A DNA stretch of 64,000 bases from Reichenbachiella faecimaris. GTDB lineage: Bacteria > Bacteroidota > Bacteroidia > Cytophagales > Cyclobacteriaceae. Position numbers and translations under genes: made by a program. A model generated the notes under the pieces. It was not told the origin of the DNA, did no database searches, and saw only the letters and a program-made list of their open reading frames with translations. Positions 9,263 to 18,302 of this stretch are shown one piece after another; position 1 is the first letter of the stretch, and every line of letters begins with the position of its first letter. Where the stretch lies: positions 1,188,449 to 1,252,448 of the forward strand of contig NZ_FWYF01000001.1 in NCBI RefSeq assembly GCF_900176375.1, read 5' to 3'.

Positions 9263-9625
9263 CTAACCTATCACTCGATTGACCACATCAATTAGATCAT
9301 CTCCAGTAAATGGTTTTACAATATAATCTGCTGCACCTAGTTCAATGCCTTCATTGATTACAGATTGCTGACCTACAGCACTTACCATTACCACCTTAGC
9401 TGACAAGTTCTGACTTTTGAATACTTTCAAAATGTCAGTTCCAATCATATCTGGCAATATATTATCCAGCGTAATCAAATCAGGATTCAGCTCTAACGCT
9501 AGGTCTATGGCTGTCTCTCCATTTGGTGCTTCTCCTATAATTTCGTAACCTGCCTCAGTGAGCGTGTCCTTGATCAAGGTACGCATATATGCTGAATCAT
9601 CAACGACTAATACTTTTTTGCCCAT
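9263..9625 (-). CDS. CheY-like single-domain response regulator
   Basis: A 120-residue stand-alone receiver with all catalytic residues: D9-D10 in VVDDSAYMR, phospho-acceptor D54 in ITLDNILPDM, S82 in VMVSAVG and K104 in IVKPF. With no output domain it should act through protein contact, as CheY does at a flagellar switch or in other signalling relays. It follows a CheC-like gene by 18 nt, so the two are likely made together and the phosphatase may act on it. No CheA, CheW or receptor gene is nearby. Confidence 0.9.
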   Translation of the reverse strand: MGKKVLVVDDSAYMRTLIKDTLTEAGYEIIGEAPNGETAIDLALELNPDLITLDNILPDMIGTDILKVFKSQNLSAKVVMVSAVGQQSVINEGIELGAADYIVKPFTGDDLIDVVNRVIG

Positions 9626-9643
9626 TATTCTGGTATTTTTTTA

Positions 9644-10267
9644 TTATTTACTTAATGCTAAGTTCTTTATTTTCTGGATAAATTCCTCTTCTAATAACCA
9701 AATGAAGTCAGATTTGATATCAATATCATCTGTGTGAAACACTGAGCTAAACTGAATCAGTGGACTCAAAGTCACTGACTCTGCATGAATGTATTTATTA
9801 ACTTCGTTTGCTTCCATGATGTGCAAAGATGGAACATTTCCATAAATTCCCACATCTAAACTATTGGCAAATTCTGTAATCACAGAAGCAGCCATAATAT
9901 TGTCTATTTCCTTAAGTAACTCCAGCCTCATCACTTGCGCGTCATCATTGTCACTATTGATCACACTTTCTGGCAGACACTTGGTATAAATTTTCTCTAC
10001 TTCGTCACTCGTGAAAATCAAGTGGCATATTCCTCTGAGTTCACCAGCCAATTCAGTTCTTAGAATATGAATCTTATCATCGGTTTTGCTAGAGTACTGT
10101 GGCTCATCATTCAAAACAGCAATATCAAAGTCTACATTGGTTACTTCTATGGCACTATTGAGAATCATCTTTAGTGATACAGCCGCTCGATCCAATCCTC
10201 TATTAATCATTTCGACAGCCACGGCCATTTCCTGCTCTGTAAATTTTTCAATCATGTCATTACCCAT
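9644..10267 (-). CDS. CheC-like CheY-P phosphatase
   Basis: A 207-residue protein whose two active-site helices carry the ExxN motif of the CheC/CheX/FliY family: E19-M-I-N22 followed by GLDRAAVSL, and E120-I-D-N123 followed by IMAASVITEF. These residues orient water for dephosphorylating CheY-P. The two-helix duplication makes CheC a better label than CheX. It is first in a two-gene operon with the CheY-like protein. In a gliding or non-motile Cytophagales cell the target may be a non-flagellar pathway, which is inference. Confidence 0.8.
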   Translation of the reverse strand: MGNDMIEKFTEQEMAVAVEMINRGLDRAAVSLKMILNSAIEVTNVDFDIAVLNDEPQYSSKTDDKIHILRTELAGELRGICHLIFTSDEVEKIYTKCLPESVINSDNDDAQVMRLELLKEIDNIMAASVITEFANSLDVGIYGNVPSLHIMEANEVNKYIHAESVTLSPLIQFSSVFHTDDIDIKSDFIWLLEEEFIQKIKNLALSK

Positions 10268-10552
10268 TTTTGGTTTACTTTGGTTTCGAGTTTGTATTGT
10301 TTAATGTCCGCATAGCTCATCGCTGTCGTATTCGTTGCACTACTAAAAATAGGTGGTCTATTGCACACATCAAAAAATACCAACCTAAATAATACTACCA
10401 TCACATAAATCGAGGCCAAATTTACCCATTATCAAACCCCTTCACAATGAGTGTTTTCACCTAATTTTAAAGGAAATTCCTTTTAATGCTTTTTCCTATA
10501 AACCTTTTCAATTGACATGAGTTATCAGATACTAGTGTAAATATCACAAACC

Positions 10553-11125
10553 ATGAAAGACAACTATCTACTCAGTATTAAAAAACAATTCTTGTATAAT
10601 CGGGATTTGGGCTGGAAAACCATAGCCCAAGTTCCAAGTGAAAAACTAAACTGGACATACAATGATGAAAGCAATGGCATTACACAAATTGTGAAACACC
10701 TGTCTTCTAATATGCTTTCGAGGTGGACGGATTTTTTGACCTCAGATGGTGAAAAGGAATGGCGAAACAGGGACGAGGAATTTGAAGGGGAAGAATTGAA
10801 CTTTGAACAAATCAAAGCCCTCTGGGACAAAGGTTGGGACTGCCTAATAAATAGCATAGATCAACTGAAAGCAGGTGACCTTGAGAAGATAGTATTTATC
10901 CGAAATCAGGGTCATACAGTAGTAGAAGCTATCAATCGGCAGTTGTCACATTACTCTTATCATGTAGGTCAGATTGTTTTTATTGGCAAAATGATTCGAA
11001 ATAACCACTGGGAGTCTCTTTCTATCCCTAAAGGACAATCCTCTTCATACAACAAGGAAATGTTCTCCAAAGACAAAAAAAGAGCTCATTTCACCAAAGA
11101 CTTTTTAGATAAGGACAGCAATTAA
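10553..11125 (+). CDS. DinB-like protein, DUF1572 family
   Basis: A 190-residue protein with the four-helix DinB/YfiT layout. LNWTYNDESNGITQIVKHLSS carries the first metal-ligand histidine region (about 29-49), and HYSYHVGQIVFIGKM near 142-156 is the conserved C-terminal H-x3-H helix typical of this superfamily; these histidines normally bind a divalent metal. DUF1572 members are cytoplasmic; some relatives are thiol-dependent transferases, but the substrate here is unknown. The stop codon shares TTAA with the stop of the converging amidase gene. Confidence 0.8.
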   Translation: MKDNYLLSIKKQFLYNRDLGWKTIAQVPSEKLNWTYNDESNGITQIVKHLSSNMLSRWTDFLTSDGEKEWRNRDEEFEGEELNFEQIKALWDKGWDCLINSIDQLKAGDLEKIVFIRNQGHTVVEAINRQLSHYSYHVGQIVFIGKMIRNNHWESLSIPKGQSSSYNKEMFSKDKKRAHFTKDFLDKDSN

Positions 11126-12708
11126 GGCAAGACCAAAGTAGGTAGCAATTTCGGCACAATACGTGCCTTTGTCTTTTGCTCAAAACTATATGCAATCGCA
11201 ATCAATTCAGCTTCTTTATAGGCAGTAGAGAAAAAGGAGATGCCAATGGGTAAGCCTTGCACATTTCCGGCAGGAACTGTGATGTTCGGATATCCTGACA
11301 TGGCAGGCATGGAAGAACTCGAAATTCTATAATTATCCCCATTGATTCGATCTATCTTCCAGGCAGGATCTCCTGTAGGAGCTACTATGGCATCCAGGTT
11401 ATGCCTGTTCACTGCCAAATCAATTCCATCTGTCCTGGAGATTTTTTGACAGAGCGCATAAGCTTCTTGATAGGCCTCGTCGGTCAAATTTCCTTTTGAA
11501 TATGCCAGTTCAAATATCTCTTGCTGAAAATAAGGCATTTCTTCTGAGCTATTTTCTTTGTTATATTGAATCAAATCTTCAATATTCTTATATGGAAAGT
11601 CAGATCTAAGACCAGACAGATAGGCATTTAAACCATCTTTGAATTCATAAAGGAGCAATTCATATTCTGCATTTCCTAAATAATGCATCTCACCTAACTC
11701 AATGGATTCAACTAGAATGGCACCTGCTTTTTTCATAGCCAGAAAGGACTGCTCCATGATAGCATCCACCCCTTCGTGCATCCCCATTGGGCCTCTAAAA
11801 ATCCCGATCCGTTTTCCTTTCAGTCCATCCAAGTCCAAGAACTGAGTATAGTCCTGATAAACCACAGCTAAACTATCCTGAGTCATTTCGTCTTCGGCAT
11901 CCATACCAACCAAGGCACCCAATAAAACAGCAGCATCAGCCACTGTTCGCCCCATGGGGCCAGCAGTATCTTGAGTTTTGGATATGGGAATGATCCCAGA
12001 TCGACTCCAAAGTCCAACCGTTGGTTTTATGCCAACCACACCATTCAGTGAAGACGGGCAGACAATAGAACCATTGGTCTCTGTGCCAATGGTGATTGTA
12101 CAAAGATTAGCTGAAACTGCTACTCCAGAGCCAGAACTGGAACCACAAGGGCTTCTATCCAAGACATAAGGGTTACGCGTTTGCCTACCTCTTCCACTCC
12201 AACCACTGGACGATCTTTCTGATCGGAAGTTGGCCCATTCACTCAAATTAGTCTTTCCTAAAAGGACTGCTCCTGCCTCTCTTAATTTGGCTACGATAAA
12301 TGCATCCTTCTCCACATCACTACCCAGCAAAGACAGAGATCCTGCTGTAGTTTCCATCTGGTCACCAGTATTGATGTTGTCTTTGATCATAATCGGAATA
12401 CCATGCAATGGTCCTCGCACTTTTCCAGCCGCTCGTTCCTGATCCAACGCTGCCGCAATAGACAAAGCATCTGGATTCAATTCAATGACGGCATGCAAGC
12501 CATTCTCTACCTGATCAATGGCTTTGATACGATCTATGTATAGTTGACAAATGGCCACTGAGGAATAATTTCCTTTTTCCATCATTTGTTGCAGCTCGAC
12601 TACGGTTTTTTCCTCCAGTTCAAATGCCTGGGTGGTTTGAGTCTGTGGTCGGCAGCCAGCCCAGAAAATAAGGGTAGCAATAAGCAAGGTTTGTAGACGT
12701 AGTTTCAT
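11122..12708 (-). CDS. Amidase-signature family hydrolase, lipoprotein
   Basis: A 528-residue amidase-signature enzyme exported as a lipoprotein (lipobox around WAGC19). The Ser-cisSer-Lys triad is visible: K109 in MIKDNIN, the Ser cluster at 190-192 in CGSSSGSG, and S214 in TETNGSIVCPSS. The usual GGSSGGS motif reads CGSSSGS, a mild variation. Such enzymes hydrolyse amides including peptide amides and aryl amides; the substrate cannot be told from sequence. GatA is excluded by the export signal and the absence of gatB or gatC. Confidence 0.88.
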   Translation of the reverse strand: MKLRLQTLLIATLIFWAGCRPQTQTTQAFELEEKTVVELQQMMEKGNYSSVAICQLYIDRIKAIDQVENGLHAVIELNPDALSIAAALDQERAAGKVRGPLHGIPIMIKDNINTGDQMETTAGSLSLLGSDVEKDAFIVAKLREAGAVLLGKTNLSEWANFRSERSSSGWSGRGRQTRNPYVLDRSPCGSSSGSGVAVSANLCTITIGTETNGSIVCPSSLNGVVGIKPTVGLWSRSGIIPISKTQDTAGPMGRTVADAAVLLGALVGMDAEDEMTQDSLAVVYQDYTQFLDLDGLKGKRIGIFRGPMGMHEGVDAIMEQSFLAMKKAGAILVESIELGEMHYLGNAEYELLLYEFKDGLNAYLSGLRSDFPYKNIEDLIQYNKENSSEEMPYFQQEIFELAYSKGNLTDEAYQEAYALCQKISRTDGIDLAVNRHNLDAIVAPTGDPAWKIDRINGDNYRISSSSMPAMSGYPNITVPAGNVQGLPIGISFFSTAYKEAELIAIAYSFEQKTKARIVPKLLPTLVLP

Positions 12709-12797
12709 AGGGTTGACTGTTTGATGAGCTTTTAAGAAAAAAGCTATATTAGCTCGAAATCCTTAATTAATAAAATGAAACTTATACGAACGGGCAC

Positions 12798-12829
12798 AAA
12801 AAAACCTTCCTGACTACTCAGGAAGGTTT
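12798..12829 (-). terminator. Terminator of the Oar-like receptor gene
   Basis: A perfect 12-bp stem (12802-12813 with 12818-12829), a 4-nt loop, then a seven-T run on the minus strand. It begins 22 nt after the receptor stop codon. Confidence 0.9.
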
Positions 12830-12850
12830 CATTTTTTTGATTTTTAATTC

Positions 12851-15800
12851 TTAGTTTCCGAAGATGTATCGTACACCCAGTTGCATTTGCCATCTAGAGC
12901 TAATAAGGCCTGAATCATCTTTTGTCAATAGATCTTCTTTGTTTTCTATTCCTTCATTGAAACTGAATGTAGGAATAGTCTCACCACCTGGTGATGTAAT
13001 ATTAGTCTCATAATTTAAGAGCTGAATTGACGTCCCATCTCCATTAGGTACTTGCCATCTTTTACCCCAATCTTTATTCAAGAAGTTAGTAAAGTTGAAA
13101 ATATCAAATGATACCTGAATGGTGTTTTTCTTACCATTAGCCATTTCTAAATAGAATTCTTGCATGAACTTTACATCAATGATGTTAGAAAATGGAGTTC
13201 TCGCTTCATTCTTTTCAGCATACCTACCTCTTCTGTTTTTTAGATAATCATCATTGCTAATGTAAGCGTCAAGATCAGCCCATTGTTCTGCTGCTGATCG
13301 ATCAGATTCATCAAACACTATTTGTGACTGGTTAGCTGGAACAAAAATCAATGCACGCTCTCTAGAATTTTCTCCCGTAAATCTACCTGAATTATAGGTG
13401 TATGAGAATGGGCTTCCTGACTGTCCATTATAGAATACAGATATGGTTGAAGCCAAGAATCCAGCATATTCCTTTCTGTAAGAAACAGAGGCAAGTATTC
13501 TGCTACCTGCATCAAAATCAGATCTTCCATTCTGCGCATTGTTTCTACCATTGATCGCATAAACTCCTCTCCATTGAGAAGAATTCTGAGAAGATGTTCC
13601 TTCAAATATTGCTTTTGCCGTCCCGTAGTTATAAGCTACGTTAGCAGTTAAACCATTATCAAACGGCTTCTGAAGAGACAAGGTAATATTAGTGGTAGAC
13701 CCTTCAGATGTATTGGAACCTAAGTAGACATCACTATACGAACCATCTATCGACCCATTGGTAAAAAGTGCGCGGTTATCAGCTCCACCAAAATTTTCTG
13801 TAGAAGGTGCCAAGTTCACGTTTTCATAAAATACATTATTGATGGTTTTTGTATAAATCACTTCAGCTGATCCGATCAGCCCCCACCATGGTAATTTTTG
13901 ATCAATACCCACACTTGCTCTGAAGACTTGGGGAAACTTAAAGTCTGAAGCAAACAAATCCATTTGACCTTGTGGAATGGCATCATTTCCTCCAAAATCT
14001 CCTTCTGTCGGCTGAGTATCAGGATTTCCGTTGAAGGTCAATCCACTGAATTGGGCAGTACCACCAACTGTAGCACCATTATTGTTGAACATTGCTCCTG
14101 GCCACACAAATGGTATTCTACTTGTAAATACACCTAATCCCGCACGAAGCTGAGTAGACTGATCACCATTTACGTCGTAGTTTAATCCAATTCTTGGAGA
14201 AATCAACAACTGTGGATCTGGAGCTTGGCCAGCCTTAGCTCCTTTTAAATCATATCCAGCTGCTTCTATTAATGGCGCTGCAGTGGTATTAAAATAGCCG
14301 TCATCTATTGGGTCATCTAGGAACATCGGGATATCTAATCTGATCCCTCCAGTCACTCTCAATTGATTGTTGACCTGAATTTCATCTTGGGCATAAAACC
14401 CAAGCTGCATAGCTTTAAAGGCTGCCGCAGCTGCAGTACCATCACCTGTTACATTATCCACCAATGAGTAGCTTCTGAAATAGGCGGAAGGATTACCATC
14501 ATAATAATCCTGAATAGTATTGAAGTCATAAGAACCAAAGTTTTGTCTCACAAAAACATTGTTCATATCATAGAACTCATTGTGAGTACCAAATGTAAAT
14601 GTGTGCTTCCCTTTATAAAGGTTAAAATTATCTGTTATTGTCCAAATGGTTTGCTCCAAAAAGTTACCAGTTGAGAATTCTTCACTTCCAAATTCAATAT
14701 CACCTTCAGTTATATCAACATAAGGGAATCTAGCACCTAAGGGATCTCTATTATCCTCTACAGTAGTTCTTCCAATGACCAATTTATTCGATTTATCTCC
14801 CCAGCTACTATTGAGTTCTAGGGCAGTTGAGTTGGTAGTGGAAGGAAAGAATACGCCTCCATTGGCAAATCTTACTCGACTCGAAGTAGAATTGCTAGGT
14901 GAAAAGTTTTCGCCTTTGTTGTAGCTGTGCCTTAATGTCAATTTATGAGCATCGCTGATGTTGTAATCAAGCTTGACGAGAATTTTTTCCGCTTCTAATT
15001 TTTGAACCACATCTTCGAAACTACCTGGATCATAGCCATATGTAGCTTTTGTGTAATCGACCAAATCTACGATGTCAGCTCGTGATACACTACCTGTGTA
15101 TGTTCCAAAATTAAAAGGGCTAGGTGTTTCATCTTTTTGAATCTCTCCATTTACAAAAAAGAATAGCTTATCTTTTATTATTGGGCCACCTAGTCTTAAT
15201 CCATAAGTCTTAGCAGAAAATTCGGGAAGTTTCTCTCTATCTTCTCCATCTACTTCCAGAAAACCAGGCGTCTTTCCAGCCAGTTTTTCGTTTCTGATCA
15301 AATAGTATACCGAGCCTTCAAAGGAATTGGTGCCACTCCTAGTGACGGCAGAAATGCTACCACCAGTGAATCCACTTTGTGTTACGTCATAAGGAGAAAC
15401 AGCCACTTGTACTTGCTCCAATGCATCCATACTGATCATGGACAGGCCGCCAATTTGGCCGCCGTTTTGACCGTTTCCAGCTAGACCAAATGCGTCATTA
15501 CTAATCGCTCCATCAATGAAGATAGAATTATATCTGTTGTTAGAGCCTGCGATTGAAAGTCCTCCTGTTGAAGTAAATGCGGCTTGAGGAGTTAGTCTTG
15601 TGAAATCATTTAGGGATCTTGATGCATTTGGCATCATATTCAACTGCTGCTCTGAAACAGTAGTTGAAGCACCATTTCTATTACCATCAAAGATCTCTCC
15701 CTCTCCAGCTGTCACTACTACTTCCAAAAGCTCTGTGGCTCCAGAAGAAAGCGCTGCGTCAAGTTTATGAGTTTGACCAAGGGTGAGATAAACCCCCTCC

Positions 15801-16087
15801 TTGATATAGTTTTCAAATCCTACAAACGATACGGTTATATTATAAGGACCACCAGCCTTCATGTTTGGAATTCTATAGAATCCGCTTGCATCTGTTACAC
15901 TTCCATATTTAGAACCTGTCGATGCATGTATAGCTATTACTGTAGCTCCAGGTAATTCGGCTCCCTGATCGTCTATCACCCGTCCATTCATTCCGGATGT
16001 GGTGACACCTTGTGCCAATAGAAACTGACTCGTCAGCAAAAAGCCTATTGTCAGTAATACGCGAGAAAGTAAATTTTTCTGCTTCAT
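12851..16087 (-). CDS. Oar-like TonB-dependent outer membrane receptor
   Basis: A 1078-residue protein with a signal peptide (1-25, cleaved after LLAQ), a carboxypeptidase-regulatory-like beta-sandwich (about 30-115, VIDDQGAELPGATVIA), a plug domain (about 130-250) and a long 22-strand barrel ending in the aromatic-rich LGVRYIFGN. This matches the Oar subgroup, which in Bacteroidota imports large ligands or takes part in adhesion and export. No SusD partner is adjacent, so a Sus-type glycan pair is unlikely. It is monocistronic with a strong terminator. Confidence 0.9.
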   Translation of the reverse strand: MKQKNLLSRVLLTIGFLLTSQFLLAQGVTTSGMNGRVIDDQGAELPGATVIAIHASTGSKYGSVTDASGFYRIPNMKAGGPYNITVSFVGFENYIKEGVYLTLGQTHKLDAALSSGATELLEVVVTAGEGEIFDGNRNGASTTVSEQQLNMMPNASRSLNDFTRLTPQAAFTSTGGLSIAGSNNRYNSIFIDGAISNDAFGLAGNGQNGGQIGGLSMISMDALEQVQVAVSPYDVTQSGFTGGSISAVTRSGTNSFEGSVYYLIRNEKLAGKTPGFLEVDGEDREKLPEFSAKTYGLRLGGPIIKDKLFFFVNGEIQKDETPSPFNFGTYTGSVSRADIVDLVDYTKATYGYDPGSFEDVVQKLEAEKILVKLDYNISDAHKLTLRHSYNKGENFSPSNSTSSRVRFANGGVFFPSTTNSTALELNSSWGDKSNKLVIGRTTVEDNRDPLGARFPYVDITEGDIEFGSEEFSTGNFLEQTIWTITDNFNLYKGKHTFTFGTHNEFYDMNNVFVRQNFGSYDFNTIQDYYDGNPSAYFRSYSLVDNVTGDGTAAAAAFKAMQLGFYAQDEIQVNNQLRVTGGIRLDIPMFLDDPIDDGYFNTTAAPLIEAAGYDLKGAKAGQAPDPQLLISPRIGLNYDVNGDQSTQLRAGLGVFTSRIPFVWPGAMFNNNGATVGGTAQFSGLTFNGNPDTQPTEGDFGGNDAIPQGQMDLFASDFKFPQVFRASVGIDQKLPWWGLIGSAEVIYTKTINNVFYENVNLAPSTENFGGADNRALFTNGSIDGSYSDVYLGSNTSEGSTTNITLSLQKPFDNGLTANVAYNYGTAKAIFEGTSSQNSSQWRGVYAINGRNNAQNGRSDFDAGSRILASVSYRKEYAGFLASTISVFYNGQSGSPFSYTYNSGRFTGENSRERALIFVPANQSQIVFDESDRSAAEQWADLDAYISNDDYLKNRRGRYAEKNEARTPFSNIIDVKFMQEFYLEMANGKKNTIQVSFDIFNFTNFLNKDWGKRWQVPNGDGTSIQLLNYETNITSPGGETIPTFSFNEGIENKEDLLTKDDSGLISSRWQMQLGVRYIFGN

Positions 16088-16304
16088 AATGAGATTTAAT
16101 TAGTTAATAATGGGTTTCTTAAGTTTAGAGATACTCTAATAAAAATAGTTTATTTAATTAAGCAATGCGCCTCAAACACCAAATAATTTAGGATATTCCT
16201 GAGACCTTCCTTCTTTTTACCCGCAAGTTTAGTAAATCCTTACGACGAGACTAAATCATATTTTATTATCATATCATTACCTTTCTATTATCCATATTCC
16301 TATC

Positions 16305-16312
16305 TACTTTTG
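16305..16312 (+). promoter_or_regulatory. -7 box upstream of the TTG-start gene
   Basis: TACTTTTG fits TAnnTTTG. Transcription would begin near 16318, leaving a leader of about 20 nt before the TTG at 16337. Confidence 0.4.
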
Positions 16313-16336
16313 TGAATAACTTGTTAATAAATCAAA

Positions 16337-16888
16337 TTGAGTCAAGTCATCAATCAAACAGCATTTCTTCAAAGTTTTGAAAAGGACAAAAACGTTCTGC
16401 TCAAAACCGCACAAGATCAAATATTCTCCGATCTCGCTCATCGATTAGTAGAGATTACCATTGAAAAGTATAGCATCCATTTCAACCCCTTGGGACTGGT
16501 AGATGACACTTTTCAGCAAATCTTGGATTACCAATTTGGCAATATTGAAGAACTCGAAGGCATTTATGAAAACCTATGCGTGGCTTACAGGTACAAATAT
16601 GGTGACAACCAATTAGAAATCATTTGGGATGGCAAGTCGCATGAAGAAAAATACAAGGAAGAATGGGGTCAAACTTTTGACAGATGGGCAAGGGACCTCA
16701 CTGAGAACCCAAGTATTATTAAAGGCATTCTGCAACTCACTGTATTCAATGAGCAAAAGAAAAATCTCACCTTTGTAAGAAATGCATTGAAGGGTTTGAT
16801 CAATGATTATTTTGAGATCAAGATCCTAAAAAGGAATGGTGTGAAGCGAGTAGTTTTGAAGGAAAAAATGCTAAAGAAAGCTTCTTAA
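16337..16888 (+). CDS. Conserved-looking cytoplasmic protein of unknown function, TTG start
   Basis: A 183-residue protein that I do not recognise. An in-frame stop lies at 16328 and there is no internal ATG until near the C-terminus, so TTG at 16337 is the only reasonable start. It has no signal peptide or membrane segment. It is acidic and helical in the first two thirds (a stretch rich in Glu, Tyr and Trp around 75-130) and basic at the end (KNGVK-like, then LKEKMLKK). It ends 5 nt before the converging acylphosphatase gene. Confidence 0.65.
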   Translation: MSQVINQTAFLQSFEKDKNVLLKTAQDQIFSDLAHRLVEITIEKYSIHFNPLGLVDDTFQQILDYQFGNIEELEGIYENLCVAYRYKYGDNQLEIIWDGKSHEEKYKEEWGQTFDRWARDLTENPSIIKGILQLTVFNEQKKNLTFVRNALKGLINDYFEIKILKRNGVKRVVLKEKMLKKAS

Positions 16889-16893
16889 ATTCT

Positions 16894-17184
16894 TCAATAA
16901 GAAATCAGGAAAAGCTTCTCCTCTCTGAAGGGAATTTCGTGAATTTTCACATGAGCCACCTCTGCCATGGGTGGCCCTACTTTACACCATCTCATGAGGG
17001 TCTCCACTACTTGATATGGCCCAAATACCTCAATCAGGACTTCGCCTGTGGGTAAATTTTTTACCCAACCACTCAGACCCAACATTTGAGCTTCTTTCTG
17101 AGTAGATGCTCGAAAGAAAACGCCCTGAACCTTTCCAGAAACTAGTATCGATCTTCCAATGTGATCATCCATTTTTATACTCAT
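16894..17184 (-). CDS. acyP: Acylphosphatase
   Basis: A 96-residue enzyme that hydrolyses acyl phosphates. The signature VSGKVQGVFFRAST supplies the phosphate loop and catalytic R25, and GWVKNLPTGEV supplies the water-orienting N43. The length fits the family. It overlaps the end of deoC by 20 nt on the same strand, pointing to translational coupling; an alternative ATG at 17172 would reduce the overlap to 8 nt and still keep every conserved residue. Confidence 0.92.
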   Translation of the reverse strand: MSIKMDDHIGRSILVSGKVQGVFFRASTQKEAQMLGLSGWVKNLPTGEVLIEVFGPYQVVETLMRWCKVGPPMAEVAHVKIHEIPFREEKLFLISY

Positions 17185-17827
17185 TCATGATACTTACACC
17201 AGAAGAGGTGCCTATTCTTTCTACACCTGCCTCCAGAAATGTCTGAAGCTGTGCTAAGGTTCTGATGCCACCTGAAGCCTTAATTCCTACATTAGCGGAA
17301 ATATTAGCCTTCATTATTTTCACATCGCGAATACTTGCTCCACGAGAAGAAAACCCTGTGGAGGTTTTAATGAAATCTACTCCAGCGTCAGAAACTATTT
17401 TTGAAACTTGTACCAATTCGTCCTCAGATAAAAGTGCTGTTTCCACAATCACCTTGAGCAATTTACCATGCTCATGAGCCAGCTTTGCTGCCTTGGCCAT
17501 TTCTATTTTCGGCCAGCTCATACCGGATTTGAATGCAGAAATATTCATTACTAAATCCAACTCATCCGCGCCATCAGAGATGGCGAATTCCATTTCATGT
17601 ATTTTGGACTCTGTACGCTGATATCCTAATGGGAATCCTATTACTGTCGCCAACTGAATAGTTGAACCTTTCAGCTCACGACTTGCTTTTTTTACCCAAA
17701 ATGGGGGTACACAAACACCTAGAAACAGGTGATTTTTTGCTTCTCCAATCAATTGATCAATATCTCGATCAATTAAATCAGATCTAAGATTCGTATGTTC
17801 TATGTATGAATTGGGTTTAGCTATCAC
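17165..17827 (-). CDS. deoC: Deoxyribose-phosphate aldolase
   Basis: The enzyme splits 2-deoxyribose 5-phosphate into glyceraldehyde 3-phosphate and acetaldehyde in deoxynucleoside catabolism. The TIM barrel shows the Schiff-base lysine K154 in DFIKTSTGFSS, the second active-site lysine K183 in GIKASGGIRT, and the aspartate of ELDLVMN. At 220 residues it is of the short class. It is the first gene of a deoC-acyP pair, with a small secreted protein gene 18 nt upstream on the same strand, so the three may be co-transcribed. Confidence 0.95.
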   Translation of the reverse strand: MIAKPNSYIEHTNLRSDLIDRDIDQLIGEAKNHLFLGVCVPPFWVKKASRELKGSTIQLATVIGFPLGYQRTESKIHEMEFAISDGADELDLVMNISAFKSGMSWPKIEMAKAAKLAHEHGKLLKVIVETALLSEDELVQVSKIVSDAGVDFIKTSTGFSSRGASIRDVKIMKANISANVGIKASGGIRTLAQLQTFLEAGVERIGTSSGVSIMNEYKNG

Positions 17828-17845
17828 AAAAGAAAGATAGCCAAG

Positions 17846-18196
17846 CTAGTGGACGATTCCACACTCGTCGCAAAATTTCCGTTTCCCTTTAGGACGCTTT
17901 TTTGGCTTCTTTTTATGACCAAAGTAAGTAGGATCTGAGTACTGAGGCTTCTCCATTCCCTTAGCCATTTTCCGATACTTCTTTTTGTTGGCCTTCATCA
18001 GCTTTTCATAATCCTTGATCCCTTGATCATAGTTTTTATTGAAAGCCTTTTTTGACCTTTTCTTGCTGTTTGAAAATGTTTGTGAAGCACTTGGAGCCAC
18101 AGGTTTAACCTCAGACTCACGAGACGACTGAGCTAGGGCATCATTAGAACTGAGTAATAGAAATATTCCGAAACAGAATAGAATTAGAAATCGCAT
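17846..18196 (-). CDS. Small secreted lysine-rich protein
   Basis: A 116-residue protein starting MRFLILFCFGIFLLL, with cleavage predicted after ALAQ. A GTG start two codons upstream is possible. The mature part is very basic (runs such as KKKYRK and KKPKKRPKGKRK) and ends with a CDECG motif that could form a disulfide or bind a metal. I do not recognise a family. It lies directly upstream of deoC on the same strand. Confidence 0.65.
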   Translation of the reverse strand: MRFLILFCFGIFLLLSSNDALAQSSRESEVKPVAPSASQTFSNSKKRSKKAFNKNYDQGIKDYEKLMKANKKKYRKMAKGMEKPQYSDPTYFGHKKKPKKRPKGKRKFCDECGIVH

Positions 18197-18302
18197 AGAC
18201 ACTTTGTAAATTTACAAAATAACGAAATTTAACTCTAATATTGCGCAACTCTCCGCCCGATTTTTGGTTTACAAAGTCATTGAACTTTAAATATTGCTAC
18301 TT

